DNA from: Pinisolibacter aquiterrae
GTDB taxonomy: Bacteria > Pseudomonadota > Alphaproteobacteria > Rhizobiales > Ancalomicrobiaceae
Direction: 5' to 3'
Assembly (NCBI RefSeq): GCF_019160155.1
Contig: NZ_JAFNIH010000006.1
Span: 1-64,000 of the forward strand
DNA length: 64,000 nucleotides
Shown: positions 35,174 to 43,533 of the stretch, in pieces
Layout of the letters: each line of letters begins with the position of its first letter
Position numbering within the stretch: position 1 is the stretch's first letter
The notes under the pieces: model-generated
Seen by the model: only the letters and a program-made list of their open reading frames with translations
Database searches by the model: none
Told to the model about the DNA's origin: nothing
Program-made: the position numbers and the translations under genes

Positions 35174-36465
35174 CCACGGCCATTCTCGACGGCGCCCGTC
35201 TCCTCGGACGTCTCTCGGCGCTCGGCGCCATCGGCCGCGACGGCGAGGGCCGTCTCGCGCGTCTCGCCGCGACCGACGCCGACCGGGCCGGGCGGGCGGC
35301 GCTCATGGGCTGGATGGAGGCGGCGGGGCTCTCGGTCACGGTCGATCGGATCGGCAACGTCTTCGGGCGCTGGTCGACGCCGGAGAACGAGGCCGAGGCG
35401 CCGCTGCTCCTCGGCTCGCATATCGACAGCGTCGTGAACGCCGGCATGCTCGACGGCTGTTACGGCGTGCTCGGAGCGCTCGAGGTGATCGAGACCCTGA
35501 AGGCGGCGGGGGTTCGGACGGCGCGGCCGATCGTCGTCGCCGCCTTCACCAACGAGGAGGGTGCCCGCTTCGCGCCGGACATGTTGGGCTCGCTGGTCTT
35601 CGTCGGCGGGCTCGATCTCGACACGGCGCTCGCCACCGTCGGGGTCGACGGCGCCCGGCTCGGCGACGAGCTGGCGCGGATCGGCGCAGCCGGCACGGTG
35701 GACCCCGGCCATTTCAGGCCCGCCGCCTATGTCGAGCTGCACATCGAGCAGGGGCCGATCCTCGATCGCGAGGGCGTGCGGATCGGCGCGGTGGAAAATC
35801 TCCAGGGCATCTCCTGGCAGGAGGTGACGATCGAGGGCACCGCCAATCACGCCGGCACCACGCCGATGACGATGCGCCGCGACCCCGGGCTCGCCGCGGC
35901 GCGCACCGTCGCCTTCCTGGCCGATCGGGCGAACCGCTCGAACACGCCGACGGTGGCGACGGTCGGGCGGATGCGGTTTGCGCCCGACGTGATCAACGTG
36001 GTGCCGTCGCGGGCGGTCTTCACCGTCGATCTGCGTGATCCCGACGAGACCCGGTTGCGGGAGGAGGAGGCGGCGCTGGCGGCCCATCTCGACGGATTGG
36101 TCGCGGAAGGGTTCCGGGTCTCGGTCGAGCGGCTGGCGCGGTTCGAGCCGGTGGTGTTCGACGTGGGTCTCGTCGCGCGGATCGAGGCGGCGGCGGCGGC
36201 GCGTGGGCTCTCGTGCCGGCGGATGACGTCGGGGGCGGGGCACGACGCGCAGATGCTGGCGCGGATCTGTCCGGCGGCGATGATCTTCGTGCCGAGCCGC
36301 GACGGCATCAGCCACAACCCGCGCGAACACACCGACGCCGCCGATCTCGTCGCCGGTGCCGAGGTGCTGCTCGACCTGGTGCGGCGGCTCGTGGAGGACG
36401 GACGCCGGGTGATACCACTCTCGGAAAATCCCGACCCGTCGGGATTTTCCGAGGTCTCGGCCTGA
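35170..36465 (+). CDS. M20-family amidohydrolase, N-carbamoyl-L-amino-acid hydrolase/allantoate type (431 aa)
   Basis: Zn-dependent amidase of the HyuC/AllC group. Metal ligands are His84 (GSHIDSV), Asp95 (MLDGCYGV), Glu129-Glu130 (TNEEGARF) and the His in AAYVELHIEQGP; GTANHAGTTPM is the dimerisation-domain signature. It is coupled to the ammonia-lyase gene, so the pair likely releases ammonia from an N-carbamoyl or ureido amino acid. The last 18 residues (IPLSENPDPSGFSEVSA) and the stop codon are encoded by a 127-bp repeat element that starts at 36412. The natural C-terminus was probably near residue 413. Confidence 0.88.
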   Translation: MTTAILDGARLLGRLSALGAIGRDGEGRLARLAATDADRAGRAALMGWMEAAGLSVTVDRIGNVFGRWSTPENEAEAPLLLGSHIDSVVNAGMLDGCYGVLGALEVIETLKAAGVRTARPIVVAAFTNEEGARFAPDMLGSLVFVGGLDLDTALATVGVDGARLGDELARIGAAGTVDPGHFRPAAYVELHIEQGPILDREGVRIGAVENLQGISWQEVTIEGTANHAGTTPMTMRRDPGLAAARTVAFLADRANRSNTPTVATVGRMRFAPDVINVVPSRAVFTVDLRDPDETRLREEEAALAAHLDGLVAEGFRVSVERLARFEPVVFDVGLVARIEAAAAARGLSCRRMTSGAGHDAQMLARICPAAMIFVPSRDGISHNPREHTDAADLVAGAEVLLDLVRRLVEDGRRVIPLSENPDPSGFSEVSA

Positions 36466-36538
36466 CCGGCCGACGCTCGGTCGGGCTTGCCTTCGCTCGG
36501 GATGTCTCGAACGGGTCGAAACGTCCCCAGCTCGGTAT
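36412..36538. repeat. 127-bp three-hairpin element, copy 2, reaching into a coding sequence
   Basis: Starts ATACC and ends GGTAT, as in copy 1. Hairpin 1 is CTCGGAAAATCCCGAC with GTCGGGATTTTCCGAG. The middle hairpin is GCCTGACCGG with CTCGGTCGGGC. Hairpin 3 is less perfect (CTCGGGATGTCTCGA with TCGAAACGTCCCCAG). The first 54 bases are translated as the end of the M20 protein, and the element supplies the stop codon. Confidence 0.85.
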
Positions 36539-36557
36539 GAGGCCGTTCGCGACGACT

Positions 36558-37754
36558 TCAGCGGGTCTGGTCGATCCGGCCGCCGGCCAGCGTCCAGAGC
36601 GAGGCGCGATCGCCGAGCGCCTCGAAGGCGGTCGCGTCGGTGCCGGTCATCCAGCATTGCGAGCCGAGCGCCTCCAGCACGTCGAAGAGTTCGCCGCGCC
36701 GGCGCGGGTCGAGATGGGCGGCGATCTCGTCGAGGAGGAGGAGCGGCGCGCGGCCGGTGGTCTCGCCGACGAGGCGGGCATGGGCGAGGACGAGGCCCAG
36801 CAGCAACGCCTTCTGTTCGCCGGTCGAGGAGAGATGGGCCGGCATCGCCTTGGGGCCGTGGCGGACGGCGAGATCGGCGCGGTGCGGTCCGTCGAGCGTG
36901 CGGCCGGCGGCCTTGTCGCGGCGGCGCGTCTCGGCGAGGCGGGCGCGCCAGAGATCCTCGGCCTCGGCGGAGGGGCCGCCTCGCGCCACCATCGCCTCGA
37001 GGTCGCCCTCGAGCGCCAGTTCGGCGTGGGGGAAGGGCGCGTCGGCGCGGGTCGCCTCGATCAGACGTTCCAGGCAGGCGACGGTCTCGACCCGAGCGGA
37101 GGCGACGGCGACGCCGAGTTCGGCCATCTGGTCCTCGATCGCGGTGAGCCAGTCGAGATCGAGACGGTCGTCCTCGAGCAGGCGGTTGCGGCCGCGCATC
37201 GCCTTCTCGTAAGCCGAGACGCGGGCGCCGTGGCCGGGGTCGACGGCGAGGACGAGGCGGTCGAGGAAGCGGCGGCGATCGGCGGCGGGGCCGGTGAAGA
37301 GCCCGTCCATCGCCGGGGTCAGCCACAGCACCCGGCAATGGTCGAGCAACTCGTCGGTGGAGCGGGCGGCGACGCCGTCGATGCGGACGCGGCGCTGGCG
37401 GCTCTCGTCGTCGCCGGTGCCGGGTTCCGCGCCGGTGCCGATGCGCACGGCGCCGTCGGGGCCGTCGAGGCGGGCGAAGAGGCTCCAACCGCCGGAGCCG
37501 CCGATCCGCGCCATCTCGTCGAGGCGGGCGCGGCGGAAGCCGCGGCCGGGGGTCAGCAGCGACAGCGCCTCGAGCAGATTGGTCTTGCCGGTGCCGTTGT
37601 CGCCGGCGAGCACGACGTGGCGGCCGTCGGAGGAGATCTCGGCGGTGGCGTGGTTGCGGAAGTCGGTGAGACGCAGGTCCACGACCGCGACGCGGTCGGC
37701 GGCGAAGGCTCGCGCCGTTTCGGCCGGCGGCGCGGGGAGCGGGGTCGCGGTCAA
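36558..37754 (-). CDS. recF: DNA replication and repair protein RecF (398 aa)
   Basis: SMC-like ATPase that helps load RecA at gaps through the RecFOR pathway. Walker A is GDNGTGKTNLLEALSLL at about residues 52-68, following the signature LRLTDFRNH. GRGFRRARLDEMARIGG, the signature-type LSSTGEQKALLLGL and Walker B PLLLLDEIAAHLD are all present. It is not next to dnaA or dnaN here, as is common in alphaproteobacteria. It overlaps a DUF1192 gene by four bases. The length is normal. Confidence 0.95.
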   Translation of the reverse strand: MTATPLPAPPAETARAFAADRVAVVDLRLTDFRNHATAEISSDGRHVVLAGDNGTGKTNLLEALSLLTPGRGFRRARLDEMARIGGSGGWSLFARLDGPDGAVRIGTGAEPGTGDDESRQRRVRIDGVAARSTDELLDHCRVLWLTPAMDGLFTGPAADRRRFLDRLVLAVDPGHGARVSAYEKAMRGRNRLLEDDRLDLDWLTAIEDQMAELGVAVASARVETVACLERLIEATRADAPFPHAELALEGDLEAMVARGGPSAEAEDLWRARLAETRRRDKAAGRTLDGPHRADLAVRHGPKAMPAHLSSTGEQKALLLGLVLAHARLVGETTGRAPLLLLDEIAAHLDPRRRGELFDVLEALGSQCWMTGTDATAFEALGDRASLWTLAGGRIDQTR

Positions 37755-37942
37755 AGGCGGAACACGGATTCGGCGGCGGAGCGCGAGGCGCGGCGTTTCT
37801 CCACCTCGGTCTCGAGGCGCGTGATCTCGGCACGCAGCAGAGCGATGCGCTCTTCCAACTCGCCGATCGAGACGAGGGCGACGTCCTGCCCGATCTCGTG
37901 GGCGGTCTTCTTCTTCACGGGTTCGTCGTCGATGAAGGCCAT
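37751..37942 (-). CDS. DUF1192 family small protein (63 aa)
   Basis: Small acidic/basic helical protein. MAFIDDEPVKKKTAHEIGQDVALVSIGELEERIALLRAEITRLE is the DUF1192 pattern, found almost only in alphaproteobacteria. Residues 25-55 form a coiled coil. No function is known. The ATG at 37942 gives the standard size, and its stop overlaps the recF start, so the two are cotranscribed. Confidence 0.88.
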   Translation of the reverse strand: MAFIDDEPVKKKTAHEIGQDVALVSIGELEERIALLRAEITRLETEVEKRRASRSAAESVFRL

Positions 37943-38044
37943 GGCCACGTCCGCCGGTCGCGCGGGGTCGGTTCGCCCCGTCCGTCGCGACTCAGTATAG
38001 AACTCGGTCGTGGGTTCCGCCAAACCGCGCGAGGGACAGCCGCC

Positions 38045-38584
38045 ATGCCCGAGGTCGTCGTCTACATCGCCCAGTCGATCGACGGGTTCATCGCCGATCG
38101 CGACGGCTCGATCGATTGGCTGAAGCCGTTCGACGCGGCGGATTACGGCTGGGAGGCCTTCATCGCCGGCATCGACGCGGTGGTGATGGGCTCGGTCACC
38201 TATCGCGAGTGCCGACGCTTTCCCGAGTGGCCCTATCGCGGCAAGGCCTGTTTCGTGATGACCAAGGGGCCGCGCCTCGACGAGGACGGGCTCGCCGTCT
38301 TCGACGACCGTTCGGCGGTGGAGATCGCGGTCGACTGCGAGCGGGCCGGGCTCAAGCGGATCTGGGTGGTGGGCGGCGGCGGGCCGATCCGCGCCTTTCT
38401 CGACGCCGGGCTGGTGCGGCGGATCCACCTCTTCCAGATCCCGATCCTGCTCGGGGCCGGCACGCCCTTGTGGGTGGCCGGGCGACGGCGGTGGGAGGCG
38501 ACGATGGTGCGCGCCACGGTCCATCCCAACGGCGTGGTGGAGACCGTCCACACGGTCGAGGTTCCCTCTCTCGCGCGGAAGTGA
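38045..38584 (+). CDS. Dihydrofolate reductase-fold protein, RibD C-terminal family (179 aa)
   Basis: The sequence starts VVVYIAQSIDGFIADRDGSIDWL and contains AVVMGSVTYRECRRFPEWPY and IWVVGGGGPIRAFLDAGLVRRIHLFQIPILLGAGTPLW. This is the YyaP/RibD-C reductase pattern with an NADPH-binding Gly-Gly-Gly-Gly loop. Such proteins reduce pteridine-like or unknown substrates and are not essential DHFR. The last base of its stop codon is the first base of a 127-bp element. Confidence 0.88.
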   Translation: MPEVVVYIAQSIDGFIADRDGSIDWLKPFDAADYGWEAFIAGIDAVVMGSVTYRECRRFPEWPYRGKACFVMTKGPRLDEDGLAVFDDRSAVEIAVDCERAGLKRIWVVGGGGPIRAFLDAGLVRRIHLFQIPILLGAGTPLWVAGRRRWEATMVRATVHPNGVVETVHTVEVPSLARK

Positions 38585-38710
38585 CACCCGTCACATGAAA
38601 GCCCGACAGGTCGGACTTTCATGTGGTCGCGGCCTGACCGGCCGGCGCCCGTTCGGGCTTGCCTTCGCCCGCGAAGTTTCGAAAAGATCGAAACTTCGCA
38701 AGCTCGGTAT
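38584..38710. repeat. 127-bp three-hairpin element, copy 3
   Basis: Starts ACACC and ends GGTAT, again exactly 127 bp. Hairpin 1 is CACATGAAAGCCCGAC with GTCGGACTTTCATGTG, sharing almost no outer bases with copies 1 and 2 yet fully paired. The middle hairpin GCCTGACCGG/CGTTCGGGC is conserved. Hairpin 3 is CGCGAAGTTTCGA with TCGAAACTTCGCA. It directly follows a stop codon. Confidence 0.85.
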
Positions 38711-38764
38711 GACAGAAGCCGGGGCAGGGGGTAGCCTCACGCTCCATCGTTTCGGGAGGTTCCC

Positions 38765-39241
38765 ATGGCCGCACCTCGCATGCCCGCCTTCGATCCCTTC
38801 GACGTCGCCGAAAGCAATGCCACCGCCTATCCCGAGCCGCTCGCCGAGCCCAATCGCCACCGCTGGAACCGGCGGCTCGGCGACGCGGTCGGGCTGACGC
38901 GCTTCGGCGTGACGCTGACGCGGATCGAGCCGGGCGGGCAGTCGTCCTATCGCCATGCCCATTCCGCCCAGGACGAATTCGTCTGGGTGCTGGAGGGCGA
39001 CGTCACCATGGAGACCGACGAGGGCGTGCAGATCCTGCGGCCGGGCACCTGCGCCGGTTTTCCGGCCGGGGGCGGCACGACCCATCGCTTCGTCAATCAC
39101 GGCGACCGCGACGCGCTGATCCTGGTGGTCGGCGACCGGACCCCGGGCGACGACGTCACCTATGCCGATCTCGACATTCGCGGCCGTTCCGAGGACGGCC
39201 GCCGCTACACCTTCACCCGCAAGGACGGTTCTTCGTTCTGA
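38765..39241 (+). CDS. Cupin-domain protein (158 aa)
   Basis: Single cupin barrel at residues about 45-125. The metal-binding set is visible as HAHSAQDEFVWVLEG (His, His, Glu) and a later His in GGGTTHRFVNHG. The N-terminal segment RHRWNRRLGDAVGLTRFGVTLTRIEPGGQSSYRHAH is typical of transcriptional-regulator-like or mannose-isomerase-like cupins. No substrate can be named. A good GGAGG precedes the ATG by six bases. Confidence 0.88.
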   Translation: MAAPRMPAFDPFDVAESNATAYPEPLAEPNRHRWNRRLGDAVGLTRFGVTLTRIEPGGQSSYRHAHSAQDEFVWVLEGDVTMETDEGVQILRPGTCAGFPAGGGTTHRFVNHGDRDALILVVGDRTPGDDVTYADLDIRGRSEDGRRYTFTRKDGSSF

Positions 39242-39303
39242 CCGACGCTTCGCCGTTCCCTCGGCCGACCGGGCGTGAGGGAGGGCCCGCAGGAGACGTT
39301 CCC

Positions 39304-40302
39304 ATGACCTCGATCCCCGCCACCCAGACCGTGATCGCCGTGCCGACCCCCGGCGGGCCGGAGGCGCTCGTCGCCGAGACGCGCGCGGTGCCGGCGCCGG
39401 GCCCCGGTGAGATCCTGGTCAAGGTGGCGGCGGCCGGGGTCAACCGGCCGGACGTGCTCCAGCGCGAGGGCGGCTATCCGCCGCCCAAGGGCGCCTCCGA
39501 CATTCCGGGCCTCGAGATCGCCGGCACGGTGGCGGTGCTGGGCGAGGGGGTGAGCGGCTTCGCGCTCGGCGACGCGGTGGTGGCGCTGCTCTCCGGCGGC
39601 GGTTACGCCGAATGGGCGGTGGTCGACGCGCGCTGTGTCCTGCCGCTGCCGAAGGGGCTCTCGATGGTCGAGGGGGCGGGCATCCCCGAGACCTTCTTCA
39701 CCGTGTGGTCGAACGTGTTCGATCGGGCGCGGCTGAAGCCGGGCGAGGTGTTCCTGATCCACGGCGGCACTTCCGGGATCGGCGTCACCGCGATCCAGCT
39801 CGCCAAGGCCTTCGGCGCGACGGTGATCGCGACCGCCGGCGGGGCGGCGAAATGCGACCGCTGCCGCGCGCTCGGCGCCGATCTCGCCATCGACTATCGC
39901 GAGCAGGATTTCGTGAAGGAGGTCAAGGATTTCACGGGCGGCAAGGGTGCCGACGTGATCCTCGACATGGTCGGTGGCGACTATATCGAGAGGAACCACG
40001 AGGCCGCCGCCGTCGAAGGGCGCATCGTCCAGATCGCCTTCCTGCGCGGCTCGAAGGCGACGGTGAACTTCATGCGGGTGATGCTGAAGCGGCTGACCCA
40101 CACCGGCTCGACGCTGCGCGCCCGCGACGCCGCCTTCAAGGGGGCGATCGCGGCGGCGCTGCGTGAAAAGGTCTGGCCCTTGATCGAGGCCGGCCGGGTG
40201 AAGGTGGTGGTCGATTCCACCCATCCCTTGGCGGAGGTCGTCGAAGCGCACCGGCGCATGGAGACCAATGCTCACGTCGGCAAGATCATCCTGACGGCAT
40301 GA
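39304..40302 (+). CDS. NAD(P)H quinone oxidoreductase, zinc-free MDR family (332 aa)
   Basis: Medium-chain dehydrogenase/reductase without zinc ligands. The catalytic half has AAGVNRPDVLQREGGYPPPKGASDIPGLEIAGTV. The Rossmann part has FLIHGGTSGIGVTAIQLAKAFGATVIATAG. This arrangement matches the PIG3/quinone oxidoreductase subgroup (NADPH-dependent, one-electron or enone reduction). It is probably transcribed alone from its own ribosome site. Confidence 0.9.
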   Translation: MTSIPATQTVIAVPTPGGPEALVAETRAVPAPGPGEILVKVAAAGVNRPDVLQREGGYPPPKGASDIPGLEIAGTVAVLGEGVSGFALGDAVVALLSGGGYAEWAVVDARCVLPLPKGLSMVEGAGIPETFFTVWSNVFDRARLKPGEVFLIHGGTSGIGVTAIQLAKAFGATVIATAGGAAKCDRCRALGADLAIDYREQDFVKEVKDFTGGKGADVILDMVGGDYIERNHEAAAVEGRIVQIAFLRGSKATVNFMRVMLKRLTHTGSTLRARDAAFKGAIAAALREKVWPLIEAGRVKVVVDSTHPLAEVVEAHRRMETNAHVGKIILTA

Positions 40303-40440
40303 CCTACGGGGAACCCCCTCATTAATGCGGATTTGCGCGGAGTCCGCGCTCGCGCTATAGAGGGTCATCCCCGATCATTCGATCCGCATCCGCTTCTCCC
40401 GTCCTGCCGGCCGGGGGAAGCCACGAGGAAGGTCCATCCG

Positions 40441-41184
40441 ATGGCGACCCCGACGAACACTCCGCTGATGCCCAAGGCCACCGCCGTCTGGCTGGTCGAG
40501 AACACGGCGCTCTCCTTCGACCAGATCGCGGCCTTCTGCCGGCTGCATCCGCTCGAGGTGAAGGCGATCGCCGACGGCGAGGCGGCCCAGGGCATCAAGG
40601 GTCTCGATCCGATCATCACCGGGCAGCTGACCCGCGAGGAGATCGACAAGGCGGTCAAGAACCCCGACCATCGCCTCAAGCTCGCCGACCCCAAGGTGCG
40701 GGTGCCGGAAGCCAAGCGCCGTGGCCCGCGCTACACGCCGGTGTCGCGCCGTCACGATCGCCCCAACGCGATCCTGTGGCTCCTGCGCAATCATCCCGAG
40801 CTCAAGGACGCGGCGATCATGCGCCTCGTCGGCACCACCAAGACGACGATCCAGCAGATCCGCGAGCGCACCCATTGGAACGCCGCCAATCTCGCCCCGT
40901 CCGATCCGGTGACGCTCGGCCTCTGCTCGCAGCTCGAGCTCGACCTCGAGGTGGAGAAGGCGGCCAAGGGCATGCCGGTCCGCGAGGCGGGTGATCCCGG
41001 CGCGGCGACCCTGCTGCCGGTCGACGAGACGGTGACGCCGGAGGGGCTGGTCGGCGCCGGCAACTACGGTTCCGGATCGCGCGGCGAGGAGGCCGACGAT
41101 CTCGACGCCGACAAGATCTTCGCCAAGCTCAAGAGCCTCAAGGGGCCGGACGCCGACGCCGAGGAGGAGTCCGAGGGCTTCTGA
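40441..41184 (+). CDS. trcR: DUF1013 protein, TrcR-type cell-cycle transcription factor (247 aa)
   Basis: Alphaproteobacteria-specific DUF1013 family. The signature MPKATAVWLVENTALSFDQIAAFCRLHPLEVKAIADGEAAQGIKG opens the protein, and RRHDRPNAILWLLRNHPELKDAAIMRLVGTTKTTIQQIRERTHWN forms a helix-turn-helix-like core. In Caulobacter the family member TrcR tracks with RNA polymerase and influences the cell cycle. The C-terminal 60 residues are acidic and variable. It stands alone and is followed by two hairpins. The gene is likely core and chromosomal. Confidence 0.92.
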   Translation: MATPTNTPLMPKATAVWLVENTALSFDQIAAFCRLHPLEVKAIADGEAAQGIKGLDPIITGQLTREEIDKAVKNPDHRLKLADPKVRVPEAKRRGPRYTPVSRRHDRPNAILWLLRNHPELKDAAIMRLVGTTKTTIQQIRERTHWNAANLAPSDPVTLGLCSQLELDLEVEKAAKGMPVREAGDPGAATLLPVDETVTPEGLVGAGNYGSGSRGEEADDLDADKIFAKLKSLKGPDADAEEESEGF

Positions 41185-41212
41185 TCCCTTCGGATCTCTC
41201 GATTTCGACCGG

Positions 41213-41258
41213 ACAGGGCGGGGGCGACCTCGCCCTGTTTCGCGTCTTCGGCGCGAAA
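41213..41258 (+). terminator. Double hairpin terminator after trcR
   Basis: ACAGGGCG and CGCCCTGT (8-bp stem) are followed by TTT and a second hairpin TTTCGCG/CGCGAAA. They lie 29 bases after the trcR stop and are a reasonable intrinsic terminator with a short T-tract. Confidence 0.6.
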
Positions 41259-41400
41259 TTCGATCGAAAGGAGGGCGCGGCGGCGGTTCCATCGCGGAGA
41301 ATTGCGACTTCCAACCGGCCGCGCCGCGCGGCATTGTGAAGAGCGGCGACGGTCGCGGCGTCACGGGAGAACGCCGCCGAGCCGGAACCGGGAGCCGAAC

Positions 41401-42081
41401 ATGCATCACTTTCTGATCATCGACGATCATCCCTTGTTCCGTGAGGCGATCCAGATCGCGTTGCGGGTCGTCAGCCAGAAGGCGGAGATCCACGAGGCGA
41501 CGACGATCGACGACGCGGTGGAGATGATCGCGGGGCGGCGGCGCGGCTACGATCTGGCGCTGCTCGACCTGTCGCTGCCGGGCACCTCGGGTTTCGAGGG
41601 GCTCCTGCTCCTGCGCACGCGCTTTCCGCGCCTGCCGATCCTGGTGGTCTCGGCCCACGACGATCCGCGCATCGTGCGCGAGGCGATGTCGCACGGCATC
41701 TCCGGTTTCGTCTCCAAGGCGGCCAAGAAGGGCGAGATCGCCCGCGCCGCCACGCTGGTGCTGGCGGGCGGGGTCTATGTGCCCGACTGGTTCGAGAAGG
41801 CCAGCGCGCCGGTCGCCTTCGAGGACGGCGAGTTGATGACGCGGCTCTCCAGCCTGACGCCGCAGCAGATGCGGGTGCTGCAGATGCTGCGCCAGGGCCT
41901 GCTCAACAAGCAGATCGCCCACGAGCTCGACGTCGGCGAAACGACCGTCAAGGCGCACGTCTCGGAGATCCTGCGCAAGCTCGGCGTGTTCTCGCGCACC
42001 CAGGCGGTGATCGAGGCCGCCAAGATCGACTTCGATCGTTTCATGGAGCCCGACACCGGGTTCACGCCGCCGCGCCGGTGA
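41401..42081 (+). CDS. LuxR/NarL-type response regulator (226 aa)
   Basis: Receiver domain (residues 1-120) with acidic pair Asp8-Asp9, phosphoacceptor Asp56 (LALLDLSLPG) and Lys near 105. A LuxR helix-turn-helix follows at about 155-215 (LTPQQMRVLQMLRQGLLNKQIAHELDVGETTVKAHVSEILRKL). It converges on the NahK-like hybrid kinase gene, 18 bases away, and is its most likely output partner. Its HTH suggests transcriptional control in response to the FIST/kinase sensor pair. Confidence 0.92.
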   Translation: MHHFLIIDDHPLFREAIQIALRVVSQKAEIHEATTIDDAVEMIAGRRRGYDLALLDLSLPGTSGFEGLLLLRTRFPRLPILVVSAHDDPRIVREAMSHGISGFVSKAAKKGEIARAATLVLAGGVYVPDWFEKASAPVAFEDGELMTRLSSLTPQQMRVLQMLRQGLLNKQIAHELDVGETTVKAHVSEILRKLGVFSRTQAVIEAAKIDFDRFMEPDTGFTPPRR

Positions 42082-42099
42082 ACCCTCTCGGCGGGGGTA

Positions 42100-43533
42100 T
42101 CAGGCGAGGAGATGCGCCATCAGCGCGCGCAGCTCGGCCGGTTTGACGGGCTTGCGCATCAATTCGAGCCCGTTGGCGGCGAGGCGTTCCTCGATCTCGC
42201 GGCCGTAGTCGGCGGTGATGACGATCGCCGGGACCTCCTGGTCCCAGGCCTCGGTCATGGTGGCGATCGCCTCGACGCCGGTCTCGTCGTCGAGGTGATA
42301 GTCGACCAGCAACAGATCGGGGCGGCGGGCGTTCTCCTCGACGAGGGCGATGATGCCGGCGGCGCCGGCGGCGGGGATCGCCTCGCAGCCCCATTGCCGC
42401 ACCAGTTCGACCGTCGCCTCGCGCACCGCCGGATCGTTGTCGATCACGGCGACGAGGGCGCCGGCCATGCCCCAGCCGGGCCGGCCGAGGGCGTTGACGG
42501 CGGCGGGCGAGAAGGTCGGGGTCGGCGGCCGGTCGGCCCGTTCGATCTCGATGGAGAAGCGGGTGCCGCGCCCGACCCGCGAGGTCAGGGTGACGGTGTG
42601 ATCGAGGACGTCGGCGAGACGCTGGACGATCGACAGACCGAGCCCGAGGCCGACCTCGCCGTCCTGCGTCTGGCCGCGGCCGCGGTGGAACTCCTCGAAG
42701 ACGGTGGCGTATTGATCCTCGGAGATGCCGGGGCCGGTGTCGATCACGTCGATGCGGACGCGGCGGCCGCGCCGGCGCGCGCCGACCAGGACGCGGCCGC
42801 GCTCGGTGTAGCGCAGGGCGTTGCCGATCAGGTTCTGCAGGATCCGGGTCAACATGATCGGATCGGTGGAGACGTGGGCGCTCGACGGCATCATGGTGAG
42901 GCGCAGGCCGCGCCGCTCGGCGACGGGGGCGTGATCGGTGACGAGATCGGCGAAGAGCTGGCCGAGGCCGACGCTGGTGATCTGCGGCACCATCACCCCG
43001 GCGTCGAGGCGGGAAATGTCGAGCAGGGTCTTGAGCAGGCCCTCGATGGTGGCGAGCGCGCGCTCGACCTGACGCGACAGCCGGCGTCCGTCGGCGTCCT
43101 TCTGCAATTCGGCGAGCGCGCTCGACGAGAGCCGGGCGGCGGCGAGAGGTTGCAGCAGGTCGTGACCGGCCTGGGCGAGGAAGCGGGTCTTGGAGCGGTT
43201 GGCGCGCTCGGCCATGTCCTTGGCGACGAGCAACTGCTCGTTCATCTGCTCGACCTTGCGCAGGGCGTTCATCAACTCGTCGGTGCGCAGGCGGACCTGG
43301 CGCTCGAGGCCGATGGTGGTCTGGAACAGCGAGAAGGCATTGGCCTGACTGTCGACGCTGCGCTCGACGCGGTCGATCAGCACGGCGTTGATCTTCTCGA
43401 GCTTGGCGATGCGGGCCTCGAGGCGGGCGATCTCGGCGGCGTCGGTCGTCGGGGCGGGCGGGTCGGCCGGTGGCGGCGCGGCGGGCGGCGGGCGGCGCCC
43501 ACGGCGCGCGCCTTCGGGGTGCGTCGCGGTCAT
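42100..43533 (-). CDS. Hybrid histidine kinase, NahK-like (477 aa)
   Basis: Soluble kinase without membrane segments. It has a Pro-rich N-terminus, a coiled coil at about 33-112, a HisKA domain with His124 in AGHDLLQPLAAARL, and an HATPase domain (NLIGNALRYTERG, DTGPGISED, GLGLGLSIVQRLAD). A C-terminal receiver follows from about 355, with LLLVDYHLDDETG and Lys in MRKPVKP. The HDLLQPL box is typical of NahK and related orphan hybrid kinases that partner NO-sensing NosP proteins. It overlaps the FIST-domain gene by four bases, strongly supporting that pairing. Confidence 0.9.
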   Translation of the reverse strand: MTATHPEGARRGRRPPPAAPPPADPPAPTTDAAEIARLEARIAKLEKINAVLIDRVERSVDSQANAFSLFQTTIGLERQVRLRTDELMNALRKVEQMNEQLLVAKDMAERANRSKTRFLAQAGHDLLQPLAAARLSSSALAELQKDADGRRLSRQVERALATIEGLLKTLLDISRLDAGVMVPQITSVGLGQLFADLVTDHAPVAERRGLRLTMMPSSAHVSTDPIMLTRILQNLIGNALRYTERGRVLVGARRRGRRVRIDVIDTGPGISEDQYATVFEEFHRGRGQTQDGEVGLGLGLSIVQRLADVLDHTVTLTSRVGRGTRFSIEIERADRPPTPTFSPAAVNALGRPGWGMAGALVAVIDNDPAVREATVELVRQWGCEAIPAAGAAGIIALVEENARRPDLLLVDYHLDDETGVEAIATMTEAWDQEVPAIVITADYGREIEERLAANGLELMRKPVKPAELRALMAHLLA

